Positions 1 through 8,214 of a DNA stretch of 16,996 nucleotides are shown piece after piece. This DNA comes from an uncultured Lacibacter sp. (lineage in GTDB: Bacteria > Bacteroidota > Bacteroidia > Chitinophagales > Chitinophagaceae). The notes under the pieces are model-generated. The model worked only from the letters and a program-made list of their open reading frames with translations. It was not told where the DNA came from and made no database searches. The number at the start of each line of letters is the position of its first letter. The stretch's first letter is position 1. The position numbers and the translations under genes were made by a program. The stretch spans positions 1 to 16,996 of the forward strand of contig NZ_CAMLGT010000047.1 of NCBI RefSeq assembly GCF_946479605.1, in the 5' to 3' direction.

Positions 1-202
1 GGAATGTGCTGTCGGGGTTTTGTTTATGATCATAGAATGCGCCAGTTACGTTAGAGTAGATATCTACAGTTGGCCGGTAAACCTTCTAATGGCGCACCAG
101 ATCCTGCCGGAACACTTGCCGCAATCCACCTCCATTTTGTCGCATTGCAACCTGTGGAGTAAGGTTGATAAGTTCTAGTTTTGAAACAACATCAAACAAC
201 AA
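1..202. other. Left edge, no supported gene (possible gene remnant on minus strand)
   Basis: No complete gene is supported here. On the minus strand, bases 1 to about 87 are open through the left edge and read plausibly as protein (it includes TVDIYSNVTGAFYDHKQNP), but a stop lies just upstream and there is no start codon in frame. A different minus-strand frame over about 100-195 also reads plausibly (it includes WIAASVPAGSGAPLEG) before stopping. Together they could be a frameshifted remnant, or both readings could be chance. The stretch looks somewhat richer in G+C than its surroundings. Confidence 0.25.
176..183 (+). promoter_or_regulatory. Bacteroidota-type -7 promoter element for the VOC gene
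   Basis: TAGTTTTG matches the Bacteroidota -7 consensus TAnnTTTG. Transcription would start near 190, leaving a short A/C-rich leader of about 15-20 bases before the VOC start codon. No convincing -33 TTTG lies at the expected distance, so this is a match on one box only. Confidence 0.45.
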
Positions 203-208
203 ATGCAC

Positions 209-643
209 ATGGCACACATTAATCCACACATCAACTTTAACGGCAATGCCGAAGAAGCGTTTCTGTTTTATCAATCAGTATTTGGTGGCGCATTTACAAG
301 AGTGGTGCGTTTTAAAGATATGGCCAGTGAGCACTTTACACCATCGGAAAAAGAAGCCGATAAGATCATGCATATTGCGTTGCCTATTGGCAGCAGCACC
401 TTAATGGGTAACGATGTTCCGGAATTTATGGGACCTACCAACGAGCGGGAAAACAGGAGTAAGATTGTACTGCATGCAGATAGTAAAGAAGAGGCTGACA
501 AATTGTTCAATGGTCTTTCCGCAGGTGGCGAAATTGAAATGCCAATGGATCAAAGTCCGTGGGGTTCTTATTTTGGGATGTTCCGGGATAAATACGGTAT
601 TGAATGGATGGTGGAATTTGAGGCAGCAAACAGGATAAGCTGA
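209..643 (+). CDS. VOC family protein, PhnB-like (glyoxalase/bleomycin-resistance fold)
   Basis: This is a small cytosolic protein of 144 residues with no signal peptide. It opens with the PhnB-type pattern INPHINFNGNAEEAFLFYQ followed by VFGG, and near its end has the matching YGIEWMVEFE strand; both are hallmarks of the PhnB/COG2764 branch of the vicinal oxygen chelate superfamily. Full length for that family is about 135-150 residues, so it looks intact. Members are often annotated as 3-demethylubiquinone-9 methyltransferase-like, but their substrates are generally unknown and none can be assigned here. I chose the ATG at 209 because the family usually begins two or three residues before the INP motif; an in-frame ATG at 203 adds only two residues. 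It is monocistronic, with its own -7 element and a terminator. Confidence 0.9.
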   Translation: MAHINPHINFNGNAEEAFLFYQSVFGGAFTRVVRFKDMASEHFTPSEKEADKIMHIALPIGSSTLMGNDVPEFMGPTNERENRSKIVLHADSKEEADKLFNGLSAGGEIEMPMDQSPWGSYFGMFRDKYGIEWMVEFEAANRIS

Positions 644-707
644 GATGAAGGTGTTAACAATCGAATGGATCTGTAGTAACTGACCCGATGTGTCTTTTTC
701 CAAAATA

Positions 708-739
708 AAAACGACCCCATAGAGATATGGGGTCGTTTT
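708..739. terminator. Bidirectional intrinsic terminator between convergent genes
   Basis: A perfect 13-bp stem (708-720 pairing with 727-739) encloses a 6-base loop (AGAGAT). The core is ACGACCCC/GGGGTCGT, and the stem ends in A's on the left and T's on the right. It therefore gives a GC-rich hairpin followed by a U-tract in both directions. It lies between the VOC gene stop (643, +) and the GH128 gene stop (766, -). Confidence 0.88.
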
Positions 740-765
740 GGTTTTCATGGATAAAGATTCTGCTG

Positions 766-3700
766 CTACTGTAAGACTATTTTTTTGTTAGTGCGTTGTG
801 TTCCTTGTATAATCGATACAACATACATTCCTTTACTGAGTTTAGTTGTCAGCAAAAGTTGAAGGTTGCCTTGTTGCAAAAGTTTTTGTGCAAATACAAC
901 TCTGCCATTCACATCGGTGATCTGTAACAGGGCGGGAGCGCCTGCAAACACCGCATCAGGTAAGGTAATGTTGATAGCAGTGCCCGCCTGCACCGGGTTT
1001 GGATAAACAGTAAATGCATGCACAGCTGATGGTTCAAACAATTGGGTGTTAAGTGTTGCACCAGTTATTTCCTGCAAATTCGCAGCAGTTGTTATTTCGG
1101 GAGAGGCTTCACGGATAACAATCCTGTCAATAAACGGCGCATCCGCACCTGTGGGACGTAGCTCAATTGCATTTACGCCCTGCACAAAGTTGACCGTAAT
1201 GGTTTTCTTTGCTACAACCGGATTGGCTTCGAAACACCAGGGACCGGAAGCATCAAATGCAAGTGCAGTAAACGGTTCGCCATTAACAGCAACACGCATA
1301 GTACGCTGCACTTTTGAAATGTAATAAATATCTACTTCGTAGGTTTTACCAACAGCGCTGACGAGATTAGTAAAACGTACGCCATTTGAAGTGAGAGCAC
1401 CCATATTTACCAACGCTCCATTGGATGCAACTGTACAATTGGGAACAACCACCGTGTTGTTGCTTGAAAACAACTCTGCTAATTCAGCTTCCAGTCCAAG
1501 CCCGTTCAGTTCTGCTTTCTCCAGTTTGATTTTATCAATGAACGGAGCCTGTTCTGTGTTGTTAAGTCCTATTTCAATTGTATTTAATCCTCGTTTTAAA
1601 ATTACTACTACTTCATAAACGGCAGGAGAACCAAGAGTAGGATTATCGGTAGAAATAAAACACCAGTTACCCGAAGGACTTGCAAGCTGACGACCCATCG
1701 TTGTTCCATTTACTTTGATACGGAATGGCCTTGCATTTTTGCTCATGTATGAAACCTTTAATTTGTAAGGACCGGCTGCATCGGCAATCACTTCATCAAA
1801 AGCAATCCAGTTACCAAAACGGGTTCCGAGGTTAACCTGCTGCAGGTTAGATGAAGTTGAACAACTTTGTATTGTTGGCACTGTTCCTGTTGTTCCTGCA
1901 CCTGCAATAAACCTCGCACCTTCTGCTTCAAACTCCAGGCTTTCCGAAAGTGCCAACACATTCGGATCGGTTGCTTCCGGCAACTTCCCTTTTGTTACAA
2001 CCGCTACCCGATCAACAAAAACAAATCCGCTGCCGATTGCAATTTTTACTTCGTGTTGTCCGGCTGTAAGAAAATAAGTGAAGCTTCTGTTTTCTGCACC
2101 ATAGCTGTAATAGAATTTTTTCCAGACCCATTCGAATGTAGCATTGTTGAGGCCACCCCATTTACGGAACGGTTCACCATCTACAGCGATCCATAAATTA
2201 TTGGCAGCAGGATGCAGTGCCTGGATCTTCGCCCAGATATCGTATTCATCTGCTTGATCCACCTGTACAGTAAATGCAAGCACATTTTCTGTTCCTTCAG
2301 GAGCAGCAGTTGAGCTTACAGCTTCTGCACTTGCAACATACGCACCAGCAAAAGCATTGGCCGATGTTTGTGTGCTCCAGTTTGTACCGTATGCAGCCGC
2401 TTCTGCTTCATAAAAAGATTGTACGTCTGTTGTTTCCAATCCCCACTTTAATGTTGCAGGCGTACAATAGCCGCTTTCTTTTTTCAACAGATCGAAGTCT
2501 TCAATACCATTGGTGAATACAACCTGATCAAGCAATAAATTACTGTTCGGGTATTCAATGCTGAAACGATGTTTGCCTTCACCCAAATCGTAAAAGCGTG
2601 GCACCTGGAACCAGGTAAATGTTCCGCTGGTGAAGGGAGACATTTGTTCAAATACTTTTCCATCCACACTGATGCGGATAGCACCTGCGCCACCAGTTGA
2701 TGAAGAACGGATCCACATGCGATACGATCCTGCCTCTGCCAGTTCAAATTCAAAATGTACCTGTTTGGCAATAGGAGAAGCGCCCGGCAATGTGTTGTTG
2801 CCTCTGATATAAAAACCATTGGATGCATGTTCATTCTCCAGCACACTCCATTGATTGCCGATGTATTGACCGCACTCTGCTTCAAATACCAAACTGTTGG
2901 TTGGCTTTGAAATATAGGGCAGATCAAGCCCTTCTAAATTGTTAGGACATGCAAGTGTTTTTTCCGGTATCGATGCTGTAGAAGGATGATTCATGTACAA
3001 CATTCCGATATTGGTTAAGCCACCGTTATCATCGTAATAATTTGCGGTTGTTTGTGGCACAGTTGCAAATTCAGGATTTGGCTGAAAGAAGGCATAACGT
3101 TCAACGTAATCCAAACTTTCAAGATAAGGAAGTGCTAATCGTAAAAATGCTTCCTGCGTTGCATTGCCTCTGTTGGGGTTTGCATTAAACTCTGTGATCC
3201 AGATAGGCAGTTTATAAATGCGGTACACATTTTCCAGGTATGCTTTAAAGCGGTTGAAGATTTGCTGCGGATCTGCATTAGGGCTGCTTGCAGGATTACT
3301 TCCCCAATCGTACCAATGCACCGCTACAAAATCGAAACGCACATCTCTTTCCTTTGCAATGCGTGCAAATTCAAGCAACCACGATGTTGGTCCGCCTTCA
3401 CGTGGTGCCGGTGTTCCTAAACGCACACCAAGCCCCATCAGATTTTCGTAGTACGCAACAGCAACTGCAGGCTGACAAAGATTGTTGAATTGCCCTGATT
3501 GATCTTCGCAGTTATCCGATTCGTTAAAGCCCAACAGGTGTGTTGTTTTTTTCTTTTGTGTAACAAGACTGATAGCAGCTGGTAAAGCACCACCTGCACC
3601 CCATGCCATCGGTACATATTCGTAATTGGGCAATGAATTGTTATTGTTATTCCAGTTGTAAAACCAACCTGTATTCAGTTGAGCATAAAAACCGCCTGTT

Positions 3701-4692
3701 CCTTTTTTGATCACCCAGTTCCATGGTACAACCCTGATGAAACTTACATTGCCCTGCAATGCAACATCCAATGCATCAATGGTAAGATCTTCTTCGGAAG
3801 CAATGTACACTTTGCTTTTTCCTGTACCGTTTGTATTGATGGCAAACGTAGCCATGAAACCACGTTTGAGAATAAACGAACGTGCAGCATTATCCATGCC
3901 GTTGGGAATAGCTGCACCGGTGTAAATAATATCCTCCTGCAAGCTTGCTGCTTCACCGCTTTGTGCGGTACCACTGAAAATGGTTAACGGTTTGTGTGCA
4001 GTTGAAAGCGGACGAACAACAGCTCCTTTTTGATAATACTGATTGATGCGGAAATTCTGATCCAATGTTCCGGCAACATGATTGATGCGGATATTATTAA
4101 GTTTCGTCATCAATGCATCCGGTGTTTCATTGTGCAGGTAAACCCATGATGCTGCATCTAAAAAATTAAGCAGTAACGTAGGCGACATATTTCCTTCACG
4201 CAAATGAACGGTACTTTCATTTAATAAGGACAATGCACCCTGGCTTACCGTTCCGTTTTGTACAGTAAGTTGTGAGTTAGTGAGTGTAATACCTTTTTGT
4301 GTACAGGCAAAACTGATACCGCCATTGGCAAGAACATTTGCCGATTCGATGTATAAATTAAACCGGATAGGTTGTCCCGGTTCTAAACTTTTATCTTTTG
4401 GATATTTATCATTTACCGGATCGTGTACATTGGGACAAATAGCATACAAATGCGAACCACCGCCGGGTAAACAGCTGGGCTTGCCGGGATCAACAACAGC
4501 GGAGTTTTGCTCTACTGTAACCCGCCAGTTTTTTTCGTTAAAGAAATCGTTGTCAATTTCTCCTGTCCAGTAAAGATAGCGTACAGACGTGTCGCAGGCT
4601 GTTGCATCCTGTGCATGCGCTGTTGACAATACGAAGCAGCAAAAACACAGTTGTACAACAAATATCCATTTTGTTGAAAGCAATTTGAACAT
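766..4692 (-). CDS. Secreted GH128-type beta-1,3-glucanase with four CBM6/35-like modules and T9SS sorting domain
   Basis: The protein is 1308 residues from the chosen ATG. Residues 1-27 are a signal peptide ending in AHA before Gln28. Residues about 45-270 form a beta-rich region with a WTG...FFNEKNW start and beta-helix-like repeats. Residues about 276-555 resemble GH128 (Asl1-type, PF11790): VVPWNW, NTGWFYNW, VPMAWG, GFNESDN with candidate acid/base Glu391, VHWYDW, and WITEFN with candidate nucleophile Glu501. Four jelly-roll-like modules follow at about 600-728, 759-899, 918-1059 and 1065-1194; the last two share APFID(K/R)I and WCF and look like a duplication. Residues 1227-1308 are a T9SS type A sorting domain (VYPNP). 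The predicted role is cell-surface or extracellular cleavage of beta-1,3-glucan. A longer reading to a TTG at 4743 was rejected because the -7 element lies inside it. GH128 is inferred from motifs only. Confidence 0.85.
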   Translation of the reverse strand: MFKLLSTKWIFVVQLCFCCFVLSTAHAQDATACDTSVRYLYWTGEIDNDFFNEKNWRVTVEQNSAVVDPGKPSCLPGGGSHLYAICPNVHDPVNDKYPKDKSLEPGQPIRFNLYIESANVLANGGISFACTQKGITLTNSQLTVQNGTVSQGALSLLNESTVHLREGNMSPTLLLNFLDAASWVYLHNETPDALMTKLNNIRINHVAGTLDQNFRINQYYQKGAVVRPLSTAHKPLTIFSGTAQSGEAASLQEDIIYTGAAIPNGMDNAARSFILKRGFMATFAINTNGTGKSKVYIASEEDLTIDALDVALQGNVSFIRVVPWNWVIKKGTGGFYAQLNTGWFYNWNNNNNSLPNYEYVPMAWGAGGALPAAISLVTQKKKTTHLLGFNESDNCEDQSGQFNNLCQPAVAVAYYENLMGLGVRLGTPAPREGGPTSWLLEFARIAKERDVRFDFVAVHWYDWGSNPASSPNADPQQIFNRFKAYLENVYRIYKLPIWITEFNANPNRGNATQEAFLRLALPYLESLDYVERYAFFQPNPEFATVPQTTANYYDDNGGLTNIGMLYMNHPSTASIPEKTLACPNNLEGLDLPYISKPTNSLVFEAECGQYIGNQWSVLENEHASNGFYIRGNNTLPGASPIAKQVHFEFELAEAGSYRMWIRSSSTGGAGAIRISVDGKVFEQMSPFTSGTFTWFQVPRFYDLGEGKHRFSIEYPNSNLLLDQVVFTNGIEDFDLLKKESGYCTPATLKWGLETTDVQSFYEAEAAAYGTNWSTQTSANAFAGAYVASAEAVSSTAAPEGTENVLAFTVQVDQADEYDIWAKIQALHPAANNLWIAVDGEPFRKWGGLNNATFEWVWKKFYYSYGAENRSFTYFLTAGQHEVKIAIGSGFVFVDRVAVVTKGKLPEATDPNVLALSESLEFEAEGARFIAGAGTTGTVPTIQSCSTSSNLQQVNLGTRFGNWIAFDEVIADAAGPYKLKVSYMSKNARPFRIKVNGTTMGRQLASPSGNWCFISTDNPTLGSPAVYEVVVILKRGLNTIEIGLNNTEQAPFIDKIKLEKAELNGLGLEAELAELFSSNNTVVVPNCTVASNGALVNMGALTSNGVRFTNLVSAVGKTYEVDIYYISKVQRTMRVAVNGEPFTALAFDASGPWCFEANPVVAKKTITVNFVQGVNAIELRPTGADAPFIDRIVIREASPEITTAANLQEITGATLNTQLFEPSAVHAFTVYPNPVQAGTAINITLPDAVFAGAPALLQITDVNGRVVFAQKLLQQGNLQLLLTTKLSKGMYVVSIIQGTQRTNKKIVLQ

Positions 4693-4719
4693 GGCAAGTT
4701 GAGTTTTGATTGTAGAAAC

Positions 4720-4727
4720 CAAAACTA
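4720..4727 (-). promoter_or_regulatory. -7 promoter element for the GH128 gene
   Basis: On the minus strand this reads TAGTTTTG, a full match to TAnnTTTG and identical to the element in front of the VOC gene. It sits 27 bases upstream of the ATG at 4692, giving a very short leader. Because it lies downstream of the alternative TTG at 4743, it supports the shorter start. No -33 TTTG is at ideal spacing (a CAAA at 4741-4744 on the plus strand is rather close). Confidence 0.5.
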
Positions 4728-4946
4728 TTTTGTTCAATTGCAAACAGAGGGAACAATCAATTCATTAAAGGGGTTGTTTGGTTCTAATCTGCAGAGTTTG
4801 TATTGTTGGATGACCGGATAAATAGATGTGCAGCATCTCTTACATACGTTCGCTTTTGTGAAAAGTTTTTGTCGTGTTGTTTCGGCTTATGGCAAAGGCT
4901 GAGGGTGAAAGTTCAACAGTAATTGATTGCCTGACACATGAATCCC

Positions 4947-4961
4947 TTATTTCTGAAATAA
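4947..4961. promoter_or_regulatory. Palindromic 15-mer, possible operator
   Basis: TTATTT-CTG-AAATAA is a perfect 6+6 inverted repeat with a 3-base centre. It lies about 106 bases upstream of the receptor gene's -7 element, within the divergent region. It has no U-tract or GC-rich stem and so is not terminator-like. A role as a dimeric regulator's binding site is only an inference. Confidence 0.3.
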
Positions 4962-5066
4962 ATGCTGACTGGGTAATAACGCAGAACCGAAAAGCAAAGG
5001 CGGTATATTAACAAATGATGAATATTCTCCTTATCAGGGAGGTAAGGCTTGTTCACATCCTGCAGT

Positions 5067-5074
5067 TATCTTTG
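5067..5074 (+). promoter_or_regulatory. -7 promoter element for the TonB-dependent receptor gene
   Basis: TATCTTTG is an exact TAnnTTTG match 20 bases before the ATG at 5095. A TTG at 5049-5051 is about 15 bases upstream, shorter than the usual spacing for a -33 box. The resulting leader would be about 10-15 bases and A/T-rich, as is common in this phylum. Confidence 0.5.
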
Positions 5075-5094
5075 CCCTCAATTATAATCAACCA

Positions 5095-7557
5095 ATGCAA
5101 ATAGTGACAAAGCTGGTAATTCTTATTCTTGTACTTTATTGTACTCAGTTAAACGCACAAGTAAATACAGTTTCAGGAACTGTGGTAGATAGTTCGCAGC
5201 AAGCAGCTTTGCAGGGCGCAACCATTACGCTTGTTGATTCAAATGGCGCAAAGTTGAAAACAACTTCCACCGATGCGCAAGGTTATTTTAAACTTGTTAC
5301 AGAACGTAAAAGCCTGCGTGAAGTGATCATCAGTTTTGCAGGGTTTAAAACAAAAAAAGTTCAACTCACGTACAATCAGCTGGCACAGGAATATAAACTA
5401 GGGTCGCTTTATCTCTATCCCGATGTTTCTTCAATGGCAGAAGTAATTGTAAAAGGTATTAAACCTCCGGTTTCGTTTAAGATAGACCGGCAGGTATTTA
5501 AAGCATCGCAGTTTGCAGCAGCAGCAAACGGTACAGGTATTGATGTGGTGCGTAACCTTCCATCTGTTTCTGTAAATGGTCAAGGCGAACTTTCGCTTCG
5601 TGGCTCAACCAGTTTTTTAGTATTAGTGAATGGTAAAACAACACAGGGCGATCCTTCATTTGTGTTGAACCAGTTTCCGGCTGATGCCATTGAAAGTATT
5701 GAGATCATTACTAATCCTTCAGCTATGTATGATGCAGATGGTAAAAGCGGCATCCTCAACATCATTACAAAAAACGGTGTGGAAGATGGGTTGATGGTAC
5801 AGGCCAATGTAATGGGTGGCTTACCTGCATTCAATACATACAATAATCAACGCAACAAATATCCGCACCGGCACGGAGCAGATGTATCGGCGGCGTTTCG
5901 TAAAAACAAATGGGATTTGAGTGGCGGTTTCAATTACCTGCGTAACGATATGGCCGGTTACCGTGAAGGTGATGTGTTTACCATCATCAATAACATCAAA
6001 ACAAGTTTTCCGTCAAATGGCGAACGTAGTTTTCAACGTTACAATTATGGTGGACGATTAGCCGCTGCGTACGAGATCAACAAGAGGAATCAACTCAGTG
6101 CCGGGTTTTATATGGGCAAGCGTTTTCAAACACGTGTGGCCGATCTCCTGTACAATAATCAACGCCAGGATCTTTCAAACGGAAACAGCAGCAGCTTTAC
6201 CTATTTTAATGAGAACACCCAGCAGAAAGAAGGCGTATTCACATTAGCGAATATTGACTACACGCATTTGTTTGCTGATAAGTCGAAACTTATTTTTTCG
6301 GCATTATATGAGCGGGCCGATCTTTCAGGATTAACTACCAACAATAATCTTTCTTATCCATCTTTAAAAGATACCATACAGTACACAGAAAATCCTTCCA
6401 GCAATCCATTGAATGCATACAGGTTGAAGCTGGATTATAGTAAAAAAATTGGCAATGGAAATTTTCAGGCTGGTTACCAGTACCGATACGATGTGCAGGA
6501 TGGGCGTTTTCTTTATCTCACAAAAATAGTGGGCACAAACAATTTTACGACCAATCCTGATTTTACGAGCAACGTAAAATTGACCAATCATATTCATGCA
6601 GGTTACCTGCAATATGGCGCCAAAGTAAAACGCTTCAGTTACAATGCCGGGGTGCGTTTGGAAGAATCGGAACGTAATCTTTTGTTTTCACTCAACAACC
6701 AGAAAACAAAACTGCCGTTGACGAATTTCTTTCCGTCAGTACAGTTGCGTTACGAAGCATGGAACAGTGCGGTGTTGAAGACAGGTTACAGCCGCCGTAT
6801 TAAACGTACAAACAACTACGAGCTGAATCCTTTCCCTGAACGAGAACACTCTGAAACATTGGAGCAAGGCGATCCGCAATTGTTACCGGAGCTGATCGGT
6901 ACCTATGAAGCAGGACTTGAACAGTCGTTCTCGAAAGGAAGTTTTTATATTACGTTCTATCATCAGCAAACAAAAAATCCCATTCAGCGGGTGAATAAAA
7001 TATTTAACGATACCATTCTTAACCGGGTGTTCACCAATGCAGGTCGTGCGTTGCAAACAGGTGTTGAAGCAAACTTTACCAGCCAGGTAACCGGTGTGTG
7101 GCAAACCATTGTGGGTGGCAATGTGTACAAGTACGATATAAAGGGAGCTATTTTTAATGGTGCTGTTGCTGTGCGTAACAATAGCTGGGTTTATAGCATT
7201 AACACAACACAATCGTTTAGTTTACCAGATCGATGGATGCTGCAGCTGAGTGTAAACTACCTGTCGTTGCGGGCCACTGCACAAGGTGAAGATGGTTATT
7301 TTTTAACGCCCAATTTTACAGTAAAGAAAACAAGCGTGGATAAACGATGGAGTTTTCAACTGCAATGGTTGAACATGGATGCCGGGTTGAAAAAATCGAA
7401 TCGCCAACGCATCACCACCTACGGAGCTGATTTTTATACTACCACCAATTACATTTACGAAACAGACCAGGTGCAACTATCGTTAAGTTTTAACTTGCTG
7501 CGTAAAAACAGGAAGATCAATTTGCCGGTGAGTGAAATGGGAGAGAAGGAGTTTTGA
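5095..7557 (+). CDS. TonB-dependent outer-membrane receptor, OMP_b-brl_3 type
   Basis: The protein is 820 residues. A signal peptide (1-21, ending LNA before Gln22) is followed by a carboxypeptidase-regulatory-like beta-sandwich at about 24-110 (VSGTVVDSSQQAALQGATI). A plug domain at about 125-228 includes VRNLPSVSVNGQGELSLRG, VLVNGK and the diagnostic GILNIITKNG. A beta-barrel runs from about 235 to the end, closing with Phe820. The order and length fit the outer-membrane beta-barrel family PF14905 of Bacteroidota receptors, not SusC, which is usually about 1000 residues and paired with SusD. Its substrate is unknown; oligosaccharides, metal chelates or peptides are all possible. It is transcribed divergently from the GH128 gene, so uptake of glucan fragments is a reasonable but unproven guess. 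No clear hairpin terminator follows the stop. Confidence 0.93.
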   Translation: MQIVTKLVILILVLYCTQLNAQVNTVSGTVVDSSQQAALQGATITLVDSNGAKLKTTSTDAQGYFKLVTERKSLREVIISFAGFKTKKVQLTYNQLAQEYKLGSLYLYPDVSSMAEVIVKGIKPPVSFKIDRQVFKASQFAAAANGTGIDVVRNLPSVSVNGQGELSLRGSTSFLVLVNGKTTQGDPSFVLNQFPADAIESIEIITNPSAMYDADGKSGILNIITKNGVEDGLMVQANVMGGLPAFNTYNNQRNKYPHRHGADVSAAFRKNKWDLSGGFNYLRNDMAGYREGDVFTIINNIKTSFPSNGERSFQRYNYGGRLAAAYEINKRNQLSAGFYMGKRFQTRVADLLYNNQRQDLSNGNSSSFTYFNENTQQKEGVFTLANIDYTHLFADKSKLIFSALYERADLSGLTTNNNLSYPSLKDTIQYTENPSSNPLNAYRLKLDYSKKIGNGNFQAGYQYRYDVQDGRFLYLTKIVGTNNFTTNPDFTSNVKLTNHIHAGYLQYGAKVKRFSYNAGVRLEESERNLLFSLNNQKTKLPLTNFFPSVQLRYEAWNSAVLKTGYSRRIKRTNNYELNPFPEREHSETLEQGDPQLLPELIGTYEAGLEQSFSKGSFYITFYHQQTKNPIQRVNKIFNDTILNRVFTNAGRALQTGVEANFTSQVTGVWQTIVGGNVYKYDIKGAIFNGAVAVRNNSWVYSINTTQSFSLPDRWMLQLSVNYLSLRATAQGEDGYFLTPNFTVKKTSVDKRWSFQLQWLNMDAGLKKSNRQRITTYGADFYTTTNYIYETDQVQLSLSFNLLRKNRKINLPVSEMGEKEF

Positions 7558-7627
7558 TGAAAGGCTATGTTTTTTTGTATGAATTCTTAATTTAGTAACC
7601 ACAACATTCTTAACCTAATCAGCAAGT

Positions 7628-7993
7628 ATGCAAACAACAAAAGAACATGACGATCGTATCGCAAAAATGATCTTTGCTTCTGTTTACCCCCATTATGTAA
7701 CAAAAGTGGAAAAGAAGGGCAGAACAATTGCAGAGCTGCACCAGGTGATAGAATGGCTGACCGGTTTCAATGAAAAAAAACTGCAGGAGCAGATTGATAA
7801 AAAAGTAACCTTCGAAACTTTTTTTAAGAACGCTACATTAAACCCTAATGCAAAACTGATCACCGGTGTTATATGTGGTTACCGTGTAGAGGATATTGAA
7901 AACCCGCTTACACAAAAAGCACGCTACCTGGACAAGCTGATTGATGAACTGGCAAAGGGGAAGAAAATGGAAAAGATACTCCGGGGAGTGTAA
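7628..7993 (+). CDS. DUF2200 family protein
   Basis: This is a 121-residue soluble protein with no signal peptide. It matches my knowledge of the DUF2200 family across nearly its whole length: [20 protein letters not shown] at the start, then [21 protein letters not shown], and a C-terminal stretch with [15 protein letters not shown] and [21 protein letters not shown]. The family is about 110-125 residues, widespread in bacteria and without an assigned function. It lies 70 bases downstream of the receptor gene on the same strand; co-transcription is possible because no terminator is seen between them, but there is no functional link. Confidence 0.9.
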   Translation: MQTTKEHDDRIAKMIFASVYPHYVTKVEKKGRTIAELHQVIEWLTGFNEKKLQEQIDKKVTFETFFKNATLNPNAKLITGVICGYRVEDIENPLTQKARYLDKLIDELAKGKKMEKILRGV

Positions 7994-8214
7994 ATTGTTT
8001 AAGCAGTTATTTAAACCTACTGGATATTCTGCAGCAACGATGGCGCTTTGCTTATGGAGAGCTTTATACTCCTTCCCCAAAACATTACACAACGCATACT
8101 TTGATTACTGAACAGATGTTGTAACTTTAAGATACTACTGCTTGTCCATTAAACTCATTCGATGTTCAACTTCTTATGAGGAACCGCAACTATTCATTCA
8201 AAAAAAATTGCGGT
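7994..8214 (+). promoter_or_regulatory. Promoter region of the CHRD protein gene
   Basis: TTTG at 8100-8103, an 18-base spacer and TAACTTTA at 8122-8129 form a near-consensus Bacteroidota promoter (-33 TTTG, -7 TAnnTTTG with one mismatch). Transcription would start near 8137, upstream of both candidate start codons (8176 and 8215). The rest of the stretch shows no ORF or clear hairpin. Confidence 0.4.

Larger units (their letters stand above)
4693..5094. other. Divergent intergenic region between the GH128 and TonB-receptor genes
   Basis: This is about 400 bases without a credible ORF. It carries a -7 element for each flanking gene (4720-4727 on minus, 5067-5074 on plus). A perfect interrupted palindrome, TTATTTCTGAAATAA, lies at 4947-4961, and a weak CCTTA/TAAGG inverted repeat at 5029-5047. 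I see no sigma/anti-sigma genes or riboswitch-like structure. Confidence 0.6.

Noticed and set aside
2484..2927. 147-residue minus-strand open frame inside the GH128 gene
   Set aside because: It overlaps the third-codon-supported GH128 frame completely, has scattered Cys/His/Trp composition and no recognisable domain; it is a shadow.
4693..4743. Longer start (TTG at 4743) for the GH128 gene
   Set aside because: It would place 17 residues before a normal signal peptide and would contain the gene's own -7 promoter element.
5095..7557. SusC assignment for the receptor
   Set aside because: It is about 200 residues shorter than typical SusC, has the OMP_b-brl_3 style of plug and barrel, and no susD gene follows.
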